Assembly (NCBI GenBank): GCA_023408815.1
Contig: JAEYJO010000058.1
Location: 1 to 64,000 of the forward strand
Source: Bacillota bacterium
GTDB lineage: Bacteria > Bacillota > Clostridia > Lachnospirales > Lachnospiraceae
DNA length: 64,000 nt
Direction: 5' to 3'
Positions 16,882 through 24,841 of the stretch are shown in pieces. The notes beneath the pieces are model-generated. The model searched no databases. It worked only from the letters and a program-made list of their open reading frames with translations, and had not been told where the DNA came from. The position numbers and the translations under genes were made by a program. Numbering within the stretch: the stretch's first letter is position 1; every line of letters starts with the position of its first letter.

Positions 16882-18270
16882 GTGCCGGTAAGCGAACAAA
16901 TGGTACAGGATATCGTAAAGGAAGTAGTGGCAAGACTTCAGATAGATGCCGGAGTCGCGCATAGCAAAGGAGTATTCGCCGATATGAATGCCGCTATTGA
17001 AGCGGCAAAGCAGGCACAGAAGACCGTGCGGGCGATGTCCATGGACCAAAGGGAAAAAATTATAACAAACATACGCAGAAGAACAAAAGAAAACGCGGAA
17101 GTTCTTGCACATATGGGTGTTCAGGAAACAGGAATGGGCAATGTGGGACACAAAGTACTGAAGCACCATCTGGTTGCGGAGAAAACACCGGGAACGGAGG
17201 ATATCACCACGACCGCCTGGTCGGGAGACCGGGGACTTACATTGGTCGAGATGGGACCCTTCGGAGTAATCGGTGCGATTACACCCTGTACGAATCCATC
17301 GGAAACAGTAATATGCAATACTATGGGGATGCTGGCAGGAGGAAATACGGTAGTATTCAATCCCCATCCGGCAGCCGTCAAAACTTCCATTTATGCAATA
17401 AATATGTTAAACGAGGCGTCTCTTGAAGCTGGAGGTCCGGACAACATAGCATGTACGGTAACAAACCCCACATTGGAAACGAGCGATGTGATGATGAACC
17501 ATAAGGATATTTCACTTCTGGTCGCGACCGGCGGTCCGGGGGTGGTGACTGCAGTGCTTTCTTCCGGGAAAAGAGGTATCGGCGCAGGAGCCGGCAATCC
17601 TCCGGCGCTGGTGGACGAGACGGCGGATATAAGAAAAGCGGCGGAAGATATAGTAAACGGTTGTACCTTTGATAATAACCTTCCTTGCATAGCAGAAAAG
17701 GAACTTGTGGCCGTTAACAGCATAGCGGATGAACTGATGCACTATATGGTAAGTGAACAGGGATGTTATCTGTTAGATAAGGAAGAGCAGGATAAACTGA
17801 CGGCAGCAGTAATGACGCCCAAAGGACTTAACAGAAAATGCGTGGGGAGAAGCGCAAAGGCATTGCTCGCAATGATTGGAATAGTAGTGCCGGATAATAT
17901 CAGATGTATCGTTTTTGAGGGAGAAAAGGAACATCCTCTCATTTCGGAAGAACTGATGATGCCTATCCTTGGAATGGTAAGAGCAAAAGATTTTAGAGAT
18001 GCGGTGGAAAAAGCAGTATGGCTTGAGCATGGCAACAGACATTCCGCGCATATCCACTCCAAAAATGTGGATAATATTACAAAATATGCAAAAGAAATCG
18101 ATACGGCAATTCTTGTTAAGAATGCCCCCTCGTATGCGGCGCTGGGATTTGGCGGAGAGGGCTACTGTACTTTTACTATTGCCAGCAGGACGGGAGAGGG
18201 ACTGACAAGCGCAGCCGCGTTCACCAAGAGAAGACGCTGTGTCATGTCGGATAGTCTCTGCATCAGATAA
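16882..18270 (+). CDS. pduP: CoA-acylating propionaldehyde dehydrogenase (PduP/EutE type) with N-terminal encapsulation peptide
   Basis: A 462-residue aldehyde dehydrogenase that converts propionaldehyde, CoA and NAD+ to propionyl-CoA and NADH. The catalytic Cys is residue 269 in NNLPCIAEKE, the same number as in Salmonella PduP as I recall. NAD-site motifs GAITPCTNP and GAGAGNPP are present. The N-terminus SEQMVQDIVKEVVARLQ is an amphipathic helix followed by a linker, matching the PduP targeting peptide. The start is GTG 16882 behind AAGGGAGGA. NADH made here must be reoxidised in the compartment by the alcohol dehydrogenase. Confidence 0.93.
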   Translation: MPVSEQMVQDIVKEVVARLQIDAGVAHSKGVFADMNAAIEAAKQAQKTVRAMSMDQREKIITNIRRRTKENAEVLAHMGVQETGMGNVGHKVLKHHLVAEKTPGTEDITTTAWSGDRGLTLVEMGPFGVIGAITPCTNPSETVICNTMGMLAGGNTVVFNPHPAAVKTSIYAINMLNEASLEAGGPDNIACTVTNPTLETSDVMMNHKDISLLVATGGPGVVTAVLSSGKRGIGAGAGNPPALVDETADIRKAAEDIVNGCTFDNNLPCIAEKELVAVNSIADELMHYMVSEQGCYLLDKEEQDKLTAAVMTPKGLNRKCVGRSAKALLAMIGIVVPDNIRCIVFEGEKEHPLISEELMMPILGMVRAKDFRDAVEKAVWLEHGNRHSAHIHSKNVDNITKYAKEIDTAILVKNAPSYAALGFGGEGYCTFTIASRTGEGLTSAAAFTKRRRCVMSDSLCIR

Positions 18271-18324
18271 CAGCAGGCTGTGAAATGGGTATGATTGACA
18301 AGTAAAAAAGAAAAGGAGGCAGCT

Positions 18325-19527
18325 ATGAGCAATATGAGCACGGCAGAGGTGGAAGCGGTAGTTAAGCAGGTATTGGAAAGTATGCTGGATAAGAAACTGC
18401 CGGCAGGGGATAATTCCGGAGCAGGAACAATTCCTAAAACTGCAAGGGTGGCAATGCTTACTGCATTAGAGAAATTTGAAGTCAAAGAATTCCCGATTCC
18501 GGAGGTGGGGGACGGAGATATACTGGTAAAGGTAGAGGGCTGCGGTATCTGCGGAACGGATGCGCACGAATTTAAAAAAGATCCATTTGGCTTGATTCCG
18601 GTCGCATTAGGGCATGAGGGAACCGGAGAAATTGTGAAGATGGGTAAGAACGTAAGGCTGGACAGTGCAGGAAAGCCTTTGAAGATAGGAGATAAGGTAG
18701 TTACCTGCATGATATTCAAAGATAATCCGGATATCACCATGTTCGACCTGAACAAGCAAAATGTAGGCGGTGCCGATGTATATGGACTTCTGCCCGATGA
18801 TGACATCCATCTGAATGGATGGTTCTCCGATTACATATTGATTCGGGAAGGCTCTACCGTATTTAATGTAAGTGATTTGGCTCTGAAGGCGAGAATATTG
18901 ATCGAGCCCTGTGCCGTATTGATTCATGCGGTGGAACGGGCGAAGACTACAGGCATTCTTAAATTCAACAGCAGAGTAGTTGTGCAGGGCTGCGGCCCCA
19001 TAGGTCTTATCTGCATAGCGGTTCTTCGTACCATGGGGATTGAGAATATCGTAGCGGTGGATGGAGAACAGAAACGATTGGATTTTGCAAAAGAAATGGG
19101 TGCGGAAAAATCTGTCAACTTCAAGGATCATAAAGGGATAGAAGCACTTCAGAAAGCAGTAGAGAATGCGTTTGGCGGGCATCCCGCAGATTTTGCTTTC
19201 CAGTGTACGGGAGCGCCGGCAGCGCATTCCAACATTTATAAATTCATAAGGAATGGCGGAGGTCTGTGTGAACTGGGATTCTTTATCAATAATGGGGATG
19301 CGACCATCAATCCGCATTTGGATATCTGTTCAAAAGAACTAACGATCGTAGGTTCCTGGGTATATACTTTGAGGGATTATGCAACTACTTTTGACTTTCT
19401 AAAGAGAGCAAAGGGAATAGGACTTCCCATGGAAAAGCTGATCACTCATGAATTTCCGCTGGAGCAGATCAACGAAGCCCATCTTACCAATCTGAGGATG
19501 GAAGGACTTAAGATAGCTATTATCTGA
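18325..19527 (+). CDS. Zinc-type medium-chain alcohol dehydrogenase with N-terminal encapsulation peptide
   Basis: A 400-residue MDR-family dehydrogenase. Catalytic zinc ligands are Cys73 (GCGICGTDAHEF) and His97-Glu98 (GHEGTGE); the Rossmann motif is VVQGCGPIGL. The four-Cys structural zinc lobe of classical ADHs is missing. AAAAGGAGG at 18311-18319 supports ATG 18325 over the upstream in-frame start. The first 25 residues (AEVEAVVKQVLESMLDK) form a cargo helix followed by a linker. Expected roles are propionaldehyde to 1-propanol and perhaps lactaldehyde to 1,2-propanediol, recycling NADH. Many BMCs use an iron-type ADH (PduQ) instead, so the MDR type is a distinguishing trait. Confidence 0.88.
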   Translation: MSNMSTAEVEAVVKQVLESMLDKKLPAGDNSGAGTIPKTARVAMLTALEKFEVKEFPIPEVGDGDILVKVEGCGICGTDAHEFKKDPFGLIPVALGHEGTGEIVKMGKNVRLDSAGKPLKIGDKVVTCMIFKDNPDITMFDLNKQNVGGADVYGLLPDDDIHLNGWFSDYILIREGSTVFNVSDLALKARILIEPCAVLIHAVERAKTTGILKFNSRVVVQGCGPIGLICIAVLRTMGIENIVAVDGEQKRLDFAKEMGAEKSVNFKDHKGIEALQKAVENAFGGHPADFAFQCTGAPAAHSNIYKFIRNGGGLCELGFFINNGDATINPHLDICSKELTIVGSWVYTLRDYATTFDFLKRAKGIGLPMEKLITHEFPLEQINEAHLTNLRMEGLKIAII

Positions 19528-19547
19528 AAGGGATGCGGGTATAGAAA

Positions 19548-19859
19548 ATGGGAGAAGCGGCAGGAATTATAGAAGTATTCGGACTGGCGACGGCATTTGC
19601 CGCTGCTGATGCGGGATGCAAGGCTGCAAACGTGCGGATAGAGAATTTCGATAAGAATAAGCCTGCCAATGCAGATGTACTTCCGGTACCGCTTATCGTA
19701 ATGATAAAGTTCCGCGGAAGCATATCGGATGTCAGAGCAGCGGTGGAAGCGGCGAGACTGAGAGCGGAGGAGCTTGCGGGAGTAGTGACAGTACATGAAA
19801 TCGCCAGCCCGGAGAAGGATACAGAAAAGATGCTGAGACTAAGCGGTATGGATAAGTGA
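19548..19859 (+). CDS. BMC-H shell protein
   Basis: A 103-residue single BMC-domain hexamer protein. It has the canonical start GIIEVFGLATAFAAADAGCKAANV, a pore-side insertion rich in Asn/Pro/Asp (NKPANADVLPVP) where typical tiles have a short GSG loop, and the second helix SDVRAAVEAARLRAEEL. The unusual pore loop should change what can pass. It starts 20 bases after the alcohol dehydrogenase and is first in a block of four shell genes. Confidence 0.9.
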   Translation: MGEAAGIIEVFGLATAFAAADAGCKAANVRIENFDKNKPANADVLPVPLIVMIKFRGSISDVRAAVEAARLRAEELAGVVTVHEIASPEKDTEKMLRLSGMDK

Positions 19860-19904
19860 TAGTAACGGTTCAGACAGCAAATGCAAATAACAGGAGGAAA
19901 TAAG

Positions 19905-20180
19905 ATGGCACAATTGGCATTAGGAATGATAGAAACCAGAGGTCTTACCGCAGCAATTGAAGCGTCCGATGCGATGATCAAATCTGCGGAGGTAACTTTG
20001 GTAGGAACAGAGAAAATAGGTTCCGGACTGGTAACTGTTATGGTACGCGGCGATGTAGGAGCGGTAAAGGCCGCAGTAGAGGCAGGAAGTGTGAGGGCAG
20101 CCAGTCTCGGAGAGCTGGTAGCGACTCATGTAATACCCAGACCGCACAGTGATGTGGAGAAGATTCTTCCTACTATCTAG
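19905..20180 (+). CDS. BMC-H shell protein, PduA/PduJ type
   Basis: A 91-residue canonical hexamer tile: ALGMIETRGLTAAIEASDAMIKS, pore loop KIGSGL, VMVRGDVGAVKAAVEAG and C-terminal HVIPRPHSDVEKILPT. AGGAGGAAATAAG supports ATG 19905; the in-frame ATG at 19881 lacks an RBS. It should be one of the two major facet proteins. A near-identical paralogue lies at 20666, separated by a divergent shell gene. Confidence 0.95.
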   Translation: MAQLALGMIETRGLTAAIEASDAMIKSAEVTLVGTEKIGSGLVTVMVRGDVGAVKAAVEAGSVRAASLGELVATHVIPRPHSDVEKILPTI

Positions 20181-20218
20181 GTAAAAAAGCAAAAAGGCAG
20201 AGAAAAGGAGAAACGGTC

Positions 20219-20536
20219 ATGGGAGACGCTTACGGATTCTTTGAGATTCCAGGCACAACAGCGGCAATAGATGCTCTCGATATCATGTGCAAGACAGCAA
20301 ATGTGGAATTTGTGACATGGGAGAAGAAGCTGGGAGGCAGACTGGTAACGATTGTCATAAAAGGAAGCGTTTCCGATGTGACACAGGCATTAGAGGCGGC
20401 CGGCAGTCATGCAATTAAGAAACCGGCGGCATCTGTGGTGATTGCAAACCCTCATGAAGAAATTATCAGGCTATTGAAGAAGAGTGCCGGCAGACTGAAG
20501 AGCTTGCAGGCCGGCTGGAACGATGAAATGGAGTAG
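20219..20536 (+). CDS. BMC-H shell protein, divergent
   Basis: A 105-residue BMC-domain protein: GFFEIPGTTAAIDALDIMCKTANV, pore region KKLGGRLV in place of KIGSGL, and SVSDVTQALEAAGSHA. A longer charged C-terminal helix ends the protein (LLKKSAGRLKSLQAGWNDEME). It begins 38 bases after the previous tile. The bulky pore residue Arg suggests a different pore selectivity from its PduA-like neighbours. Confidence 0.9.
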   Translation: MGDAYGFFEIPGTTAAIDALDIMCKTANVEFVTWEKKLGGRLVTIVIKGSVSDVTQALEAAGSHAIKKPAASVVIANPHEEIIRLLKKSAGRLKSLQAGWNDEME

Positions 20537-20665
20537 CATATGGCAGAACATAAGAATGCGGTAAAAGCGGTTTCAGAAAAAGCAGCTCCGGACAAAACAG
20601 GAGAAACAAATACAGAGCCGTTAATGAAAGAAAGAATAAACACAGAGCCAAAGGAGGAAAAAAAG

Positions 20666-20944
20666 ATGGCACAGGAAGCATTAGGAATGGTAGAAACAAG
20701 AGGATTGGTAGCATCTATTGAAGCAGCGGATGCAATGCTCAAAGCAGCAAACGTAACATTGGTAGGAACAGAGAAAATAGGTTCCGGACTGGTAAGCGTT
20801 ATGGTACGCGGCGATGTAGGCGCGGTAAAAGCAGCGGTGGAAGCAGGTTCCGCCAGCGCATCGAAACTTGGTGAATTAGTAGCGACTCACGTAATTCCCA
20901 GACCACATACGGATGTGGAGAAGATTCTTCCTATTTTAAAGTAG
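20666..20944 (+). CDS. BMC-H shell protein, PduA/PduJ type, with optional N-terminal extension
   Basis: A 92-residue tile nearly identical to the product of 19905 (pore loop KIGSGL, HVIPRPHTDVEKILP). AAAGGAGGAAAAAAAG supports ATG 20666. However the frame is open without stop back to ATG 20540, three bases after the previous stop, and encodes a 42-residue hydrophilic leader rich in Lys, Glu, Pro and Thr. A weak GGAG precedes 20540. Two products (92 and 134 residues) are possible. The long form would carry a flexible tail on a major tile. Confidence 0.92.
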   Translation: MAQEALGMVETRGLVASIEAADAMLKAANVTLVGTEKIGSGLVSVMVRGDVGAVKAAVEAGSASASKLGELVATHVIPRPHTDVEKILPILK

Positions 20945-20955
20945 GAAAAAGAACC

Positions 20956-20976
20956 GGGCGGGCAAAAAGCCCGCCC
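20956..20976 (+). terminator. Strong GC hairpin between shell block and pduL
   Basis: GGGCGGGC (20956-20963) and GCCCGCCC (20969-20976) form a perfect 8-bp stem with an AAAAA loop. Only a broken T tract follows (TTAACTCTTTAT), so partial termination or 3' end protection of the shell mRNA is more likely than a full stop. It would let shell genes be expressed above the downstream enzymes. Confidence 0.55.
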
Positions 20977-21014
20977 TTAACTCTTTATATAGGGTGTATA
21001 TGGAGGATACGGCA

Positions 21015-21674
21015 ATGGATGATCATACGATAACAGAGGATAACGTGGAGCTGATTACCAGGCTGGTAATGGAAGCAATGGAAAATAAGACAAAAGCGGA
21101 TACAGGTTTTCTGGTGCCTGTTGGAGTATCCGCAAGACATGTTCACCTGACGCAGGCGGATGTGGAAGCATTATTCGGAGAGGGATATCATTTAACAAAG
21201 AAAAAAGAGCTGATGGGCGGACAATTTGCCTCCAATGAACTGGTAACGATTGTTGGGCTGAAGCTTAGAGCAATAGAGAATGTAAGAATATTAGGGCCGG
21301 TAAGGAGTAAATCTCAGGTAGAAATATCCGCTACCGATGCCATCAAATTAGGAATAAAAGCACCGGTAAGGGAATCCGGGGATACGGCGGGCAGTGCGCC
21401 TGTTGCACTGGTAGGACCGAAGGGAGCATTGTACCTGAAAGAGGGATGTATCGTGGCAAAGAGACATATACATATGTCCTCCGGAGATGTTAAAGCGGCC
21501 GGTCTGCATGATGGAGATATCGTATCCGTTAAATCAGAAAATGAAAGAGGCGCTTCATTTGATAAGGTAAAGATACGTGTGGATGATAGTTTTACGCTGG
21601 AAATGCATATCGATACGGATGAAGCGAATGCTGCACAGATATCCACCGGCGACACGGTAAGAATCGTCAAATAG
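21015..21674 (+). CDS. pduL: Phosphate propanoyltransferase PduL with N-terminal encapsulation peptide
   Basis: A 219-residue PduL-type phosphotransacylase that converts propionyl-CoA and phosphate to propionyl phosphate and frees CoA inside the shell. Zinc-binding motifs are SARHVHL in the first half and KRHIHM in the second, plus GGQFASNE and GAPV-like segments of the twin-barrel fold. The N-terminus (ITEDNVELITRLVMEAMENK) is the cargo helix. GGAGG 21002-21006 favours ATG 21015; GTG 20994 and ATG 21000 are in frame upstream but poorly spaced. It follows the GC hairpin. Confidence 0.93.
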   Translation: MDDHTITEDNVELITRLVMEAMENKTKADTGFLVPVGVSARHVHLTQADVEALFGEGYHLTKKKELMGGQFASNELVTIVGLKLRAIENVRILGPVRSKSQVEISATDAIKLGIKAPVRESGDTAGSAPVALVGPKGALYLKEGCIVAKRHIHMSSGDVKAAGLHDGDIVSVKSENERGASFDKVKIRVDDSFTLEMHIDTDEANAAQISTGDTVRIVK

Positions 21675-21693
21675 AGAAATCGGAGGTTATATT

Positions 21694-21963
21694 ATGCTCA
21701 TAGGAAAAGTAGTCGGAAGCGTTGTTTCCACAAGAAAAAGCGAGAAATTAATAGGTAATAAATTCATGATTGTCGAGTTGGATGAAAACATGAGCAAGGG
21801 CTGTGGAGCGCAGATAGTAGCCATTGACAATATAGGAGCCGGTATTGGAGAAATTGTGCTGATTGTTACGGGGAGTGCGGCAAGAATCGGATGTGATATG
21901 GAAAATACGCCGGTAGATGCAGCAATTATCGGTATTATTGATAACGGAGACAGATTCGTATGA
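21694..21963 (+). CDS. eutN: BMC-P pentameric vertex protein (EutN/CcmL/PduN family)
   Basis: An 89-residue small beta-barrel protein: MLIGKVVGSVVSTRKSEKL, IVELDENM, GAGIGEIVLIVTGSAAR and the C-terminal DAAIIGIID. It forms pentamers that close the icosahedral vertices of the shell. It is the only vertex gene in the locus. RBS GGAGG is 9-13 bases before the ATG, and its stop overlaps the start of the next gene by four bases (ATGA). Confidence 0.94.
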   Translation: MLIGKVVGSVVSTRKSEKLIGNKFMIVELDENMSKGCGAQIVAIDNIGAGIGEIVLIVTGSAARIGCDMENTPVDAAIIGIIDNGDRFV

Positions 21964-23324
21964 ATATACCATATAATAGTATGGAAGAATTGAGCGCGTT
22001 GCTTAGAGAAAGCGGGATAGTGGGGGCTGGCGGTGCCGGATTTCCAACCTATGCAAAGCTTGATAAAAGAGCGGATACCGTTATCATGAACTGTGCGGAA
22101 TGCGAGCCGCTCCTTAAGCTGCACAGGCAGTTACTTGAAAAAAATGCTTCAGAAATCGTTAGAACCTTTCACCTGATAGCGGAGTGCGTGGGGGCAAAAG
22201 AGGCAGTCATCGGAATTAAAAAGGTATATAAGAAGACGATAGCTGCTCTTATGGGCTGCATCGGGGAATACCCCGAGATAAAGATCGGACTATTGGATGA
22301 GATATACCCGGCCGGAGATGAGGTAGTATTGATCTATGAGGTTACGGGAAAGTCGATTCCCCCGGGAGGACTGTCTATTGAAAGCGGGGTGGCGGTTTTC
22401 AATGTAGAGACTGTTTATAACGTTTGCCAGGCGGTGACGAGGCTGCATCCGGTAACGGATAAACTGGTATCCATAGTCGGTGAGGTGGAGAAGCCCGTTA
22501 CGATAAGGGTACCCATAGGCTGTGCCGTTGAGGAAGCGGTCAGACAGGCGGGCGGCATAACAACCGAGAATGCGGTATATTTCATAGGAGGTCCTATGAT
22601 GGGATTTATCGATGACGGAAAGCTCCCTGTAACGAAGACCACCAATGCGGTTTTGGTGCTACCCGAAGAACATTTACTGGTGCAGAGAAAGAGAAGCAAT
22701 ACTTCCATAGAGTTAAAGAGAGCGGCAGCAGCCTGCTGTCAATGTACTATGTGTACGGATTTATGCCCCAGATATCTTTTGGGACATCCTGTAGAACCTC
22801 ATAAGTTTATGAGAGCAGCGACCTGTAAGGATGTTCAGGATACGGATATATTTATTAATACCATGTTCTGCTCCTCCTGCGGTCTATGTGAAAATTATTC
22901 CTGTATGCAGGGTTTATCTCCTCGAACTCTGATGATGGAGTACAAGGCGGGATTACGTGCTCATGGGGTAAAATCTCCGAAAGACGTAAAGCAGGCTCCT
23001 ATAGCAGAAGAAAGAAAATTCAGAAAAGTACCCATGGAACGGCTTATGGCGAGACTTGATCTGACGAAATATGATAAACCGGCACCCTTGGAGGAAAAGG
23101 AAATATCGGTATCTGAAGTCAAGCTTATGTATAGTCAGCATATTGGTACACCTGCTATTCCGGTTGTCGCAGCAGGTGAGATGGTAGAAAAGGGACAGAT
23201 GATAGCGAAACCTGCAGAAGGGCTGAGTGTGGGAATTCATGCCTCCATAACAGGAAAAGTAGTGGAAGTGACGGGAAAATATGTTATAATACAAAAACAG
23301 AAAGGTCGTACAGAATATGAGTAA
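21960..23324 (+). CDS. pduS: PduS/RnfC-like flavin and iron-sulfur NADH oxidoreductase
   Basis: A 454-residue protein with the RnfC-type flavin/NADH segment GAGGAGFPTYAK and CAECEPL near the start, a SLBB-like middle and two [4Fe-4S] motifs, CCQCTMCTDLCPR and CSSCGLCENYSC. The C-terminal part resembles a biotinyl-lipoyl barrel. In Salmonella, PduS reduces cobalamin and binds shell protein PduT. This locus has no B12 enzyme, so another electron acceptor must be used. It overlaps eutN by 4 bases and the BMC-T gene by 8, consistent with tight coupling of PduS and PduT. Confidence 0.9.
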   Translation: MNIPYNSMEELSALLRESGIVGAGGAGFPTYAKLDKRADTVIMNCAECEPLLKLHRQLLEKNASEIVRTFHLIAECVGAKEAVIGIKKVYKKTIAALMGCIGEYPEIKIGLLDEIYPAGDEVVLIYEVTGKSIPPGGLSIESGVAVFNVETVYNVCQAVTRLHPVTDKLVSIVGEVEKPVTIRVPIGCAVEEAVRQAGGITTENAVYFIGGPMMGFIDDGKLPVTKTTNAVLVLPEEHLLVQRKRSNTSIELKRAAAACCQCTMCTDLCPRYLLGHPVEPHKFMRAATCKDVQDTDIFINTMFCSSCGLCENYSCMQGLSPRTLMMEYKAGLRAHGVKSPKDVKQAPIAEERKFRKVPMERLMARLDLTKYDKPAPLEEKEISVSEVKLMYSQHIGTPAIPVVAAGEMVEKGQMIAKPAEGLSVGIHASITGKVVEVTGKYVIIQKQKGRTEYE

Positions 23325-23865
23325 GGCAATCGGTATGGTGGAATACAAAACGGTTTCTTCAGGCGTAATGGCTGCAGATGTCATGGTGAAGACCGCGGAG
23401 GTAAGTATTATAGAAGCACAGACCGTATGTCCGGGCAAGTATATTGCAGTGATAAGCGGAGACCTGAGTGCAGTTAAGGCGGCAGTTGAGGCTGCAAAGA
23501 TGAACTGCGCAGTGCATCTTATCAACAGCTTTATACTTGGCAATCCTCATGATTCCATATTTCCGGCTATATATGGCGCGACTGATGTCGGAAAGATTTC
23601 CGCACTCGGCATACTGGAAACCTATGACGCTTCTTCAATTATCGTAGCCGCGGACATTGCTGCCAAGACGGCCATTGTAGAATTGATTGAGCTGCGTATA
23701 GCCAGAGGCATGTGCGGAAAATCATATATGATGCTGACAGGAGAAGTGGCGGCTGTAGAAGCCGCAATCGAAAAGGCAAGAAATACTATCGGGGAAGAAG
23801 GAATGTATCTGGATTCTTCGGTCATAGCACATCCCGATGAGAAGATTTGCCAAACCATACTATAG
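23317..23865 (+). CDS. pduT: Tandem BMC-T shell protein with central Fe-S Cys (PduT type)
   Basis: A 182-residue protein with two fused BMC domains (GMVEYKTVSSGVMAADVMVK and GILETYDASSIIVAADIAAK), forming a pseudohexameric trimer. Cys38 in QTVCPGKY is at the position that in Salmonella PduT contributes one ligand per monomer to a [4Fe-4S] cluster on the threefold axis. With PduS next door this makes a plausible electron port through the shell. The start overlaps the end of pduS by 8 bases. Confidence 0.93.
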   Translation: MSKAIGMVEYKTVSSGVMAADVMVKTAEVSIIEAQTVCPGKYIAVISGDLSAVKAAVEAAKMNCAVHLINSFILGNPHDSIFPAIYGATDVGKISALGILETYDASSIIVAADIAAKTAIVELIELRIARGMCGKSYMMLTGEVAAVEAAIEKARNTIGEEGMYLDSSVIAHPDEKICQTIL

Positions 23866-23934
23866 ATGAGAGAGCCTTCCGAGTTACTATTCACGGCCAC
23901 TATTCCAATTAAAATATGAGGAGGCAGCAGGCGT

Positions 23935-24705
23935 ATGCTCGCAATAGAGAGAAGAAATGAGATTTTAGAGAAACTACAGAAAGAAAAGAGAGTAGTCGTA
24001 GGTGAACTCAGTAAGATATATGGAGTTTCTGAAGAAACTATAAGAAGAGATTTGGAAAAACTGGAAAATGACGGTTACGTGGTAAAAAGCTATGGAGGAG
24101 CTGTCCTTAATGAAAACACCAGTACAGATATGCCGTTTAATGTTCGCAAGAATACGAATGTGATAGGAAAACAACGGATAGCCGATATGATAAAGAATAT
24201 GGTGAAGGATGGAGAGAGTCTGATGTTAGACTCCAGTTCTACGGCTGTATTCATAGCTAGGGCATTGAAAGAAGAAAAGAAGAAACTGACGATAATCACG
24301 AATTCCGTAGAAATAATCATAGAGCTTTTTGATGCACAGGACTGGAGAGTCCTGTCCACCGGTGGGTTGGCGATGGAGGGGTCTTTTGCCCTTGTAGGGC
24401 CGCAGACAGATCAGATGCTGAATTCCTATCATGTGGATAAGGCAGTAATATCTTGCAAAGGCCTTGATATAGAAAACGGGATCACGGATTCCAACGAGCT
24501 TCATGCAAGAAATAAGAAAACAATGTTGGAGCGAGCGAATAAGGGCATACTTGCAGTGGATAATTCCAAATTCGGAGATACGGCTTTTGCGAAGATCGGC
24601 AGACTGGAGGATGTGTCCGTTATTATAACGGATGAAGAACCGGAGGAAAAATGGCTTCGGATGTTTGAAGATTACGGTATAGAATGTGTGTGGCCGGAGA
24701 AGTAG
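23935..24705 (+). CDS. DeoR/GlpR-family transcriptional regulator of the BMC locus
   Basis: A 256-residue regulator with an N-terminal winged HTH (RRNEILEKLQKEKRVVVGEL, then SEETIRRDLEKLE, the DeoR signature) and a C-terminal sugar-phosphate sensing domain with SLMLDSSSTAVFIARAL. DeoR proteins usually repress and are released by a phosphorylated sugar; L-fuculose-1-phosphate or its relatives would fit. RBS GGAGG precedes the ATG. It is the last gene in the locus and is followed by a terminator. Its likely targets are the ACAACAT/ATGTTGT sites at the two BMC promoters. Confidence 0.9.
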   Translation: MLAIERRNEILEKLQKEKRVVVGELSKIYGVSEETIRRDLEKLENDGYVVKSYGGAVLNENTSTDMPFNVRKNTNVIGKQRIADMIKNMVKDGESLMLDSSSTAVFIARALKEEKKKLTIITNSVEIIIELFDAQDWRVLSTGGLAMEGSFALVGPQTDQMLNSYHVDKAVISCKGLDIENGITDSNELHARNKKTMLERANKGILAVDNSKFGDTAFAKIGRLEDVSVIITDEEPEEKWLRMFEDYGIECVWPEK

Positions 24706-24718
24706 CCGCATATGAAAG

Positions 24719-24749
24719 AAGGGTACTGACGTAAATGGTCAGTACCCTT
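24719..24749 (+). terminator. Terminator at the end of the BMC locus
   Basis: AAGGGTACTGAC (24719-24730) pairs perfectly with GTCAGTACCCTT (24738-24749) around a 7-base loop; the following TGTTATTATC is only moderately T-rich. It faces the convergent acetyltransferase gene and may work in both directions. Confidence 0.8.
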
Positions 24750-24841
24750 GTGTTATTATCAAGGATGCATTTGCAGTTTGCAGCCGTTGCTGCGACTTCC
24801 ATAGCTGAAAATAGAAATTAAGAATAGAATACGTATCATAA

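Noticed and set aside
18295..18324. Upstream start for the alcohol dehydrogenase
   Set aside because: AAAAGGAGG sits inside this extension and is well placed for ATG 18325, which also starts the cargo helix.
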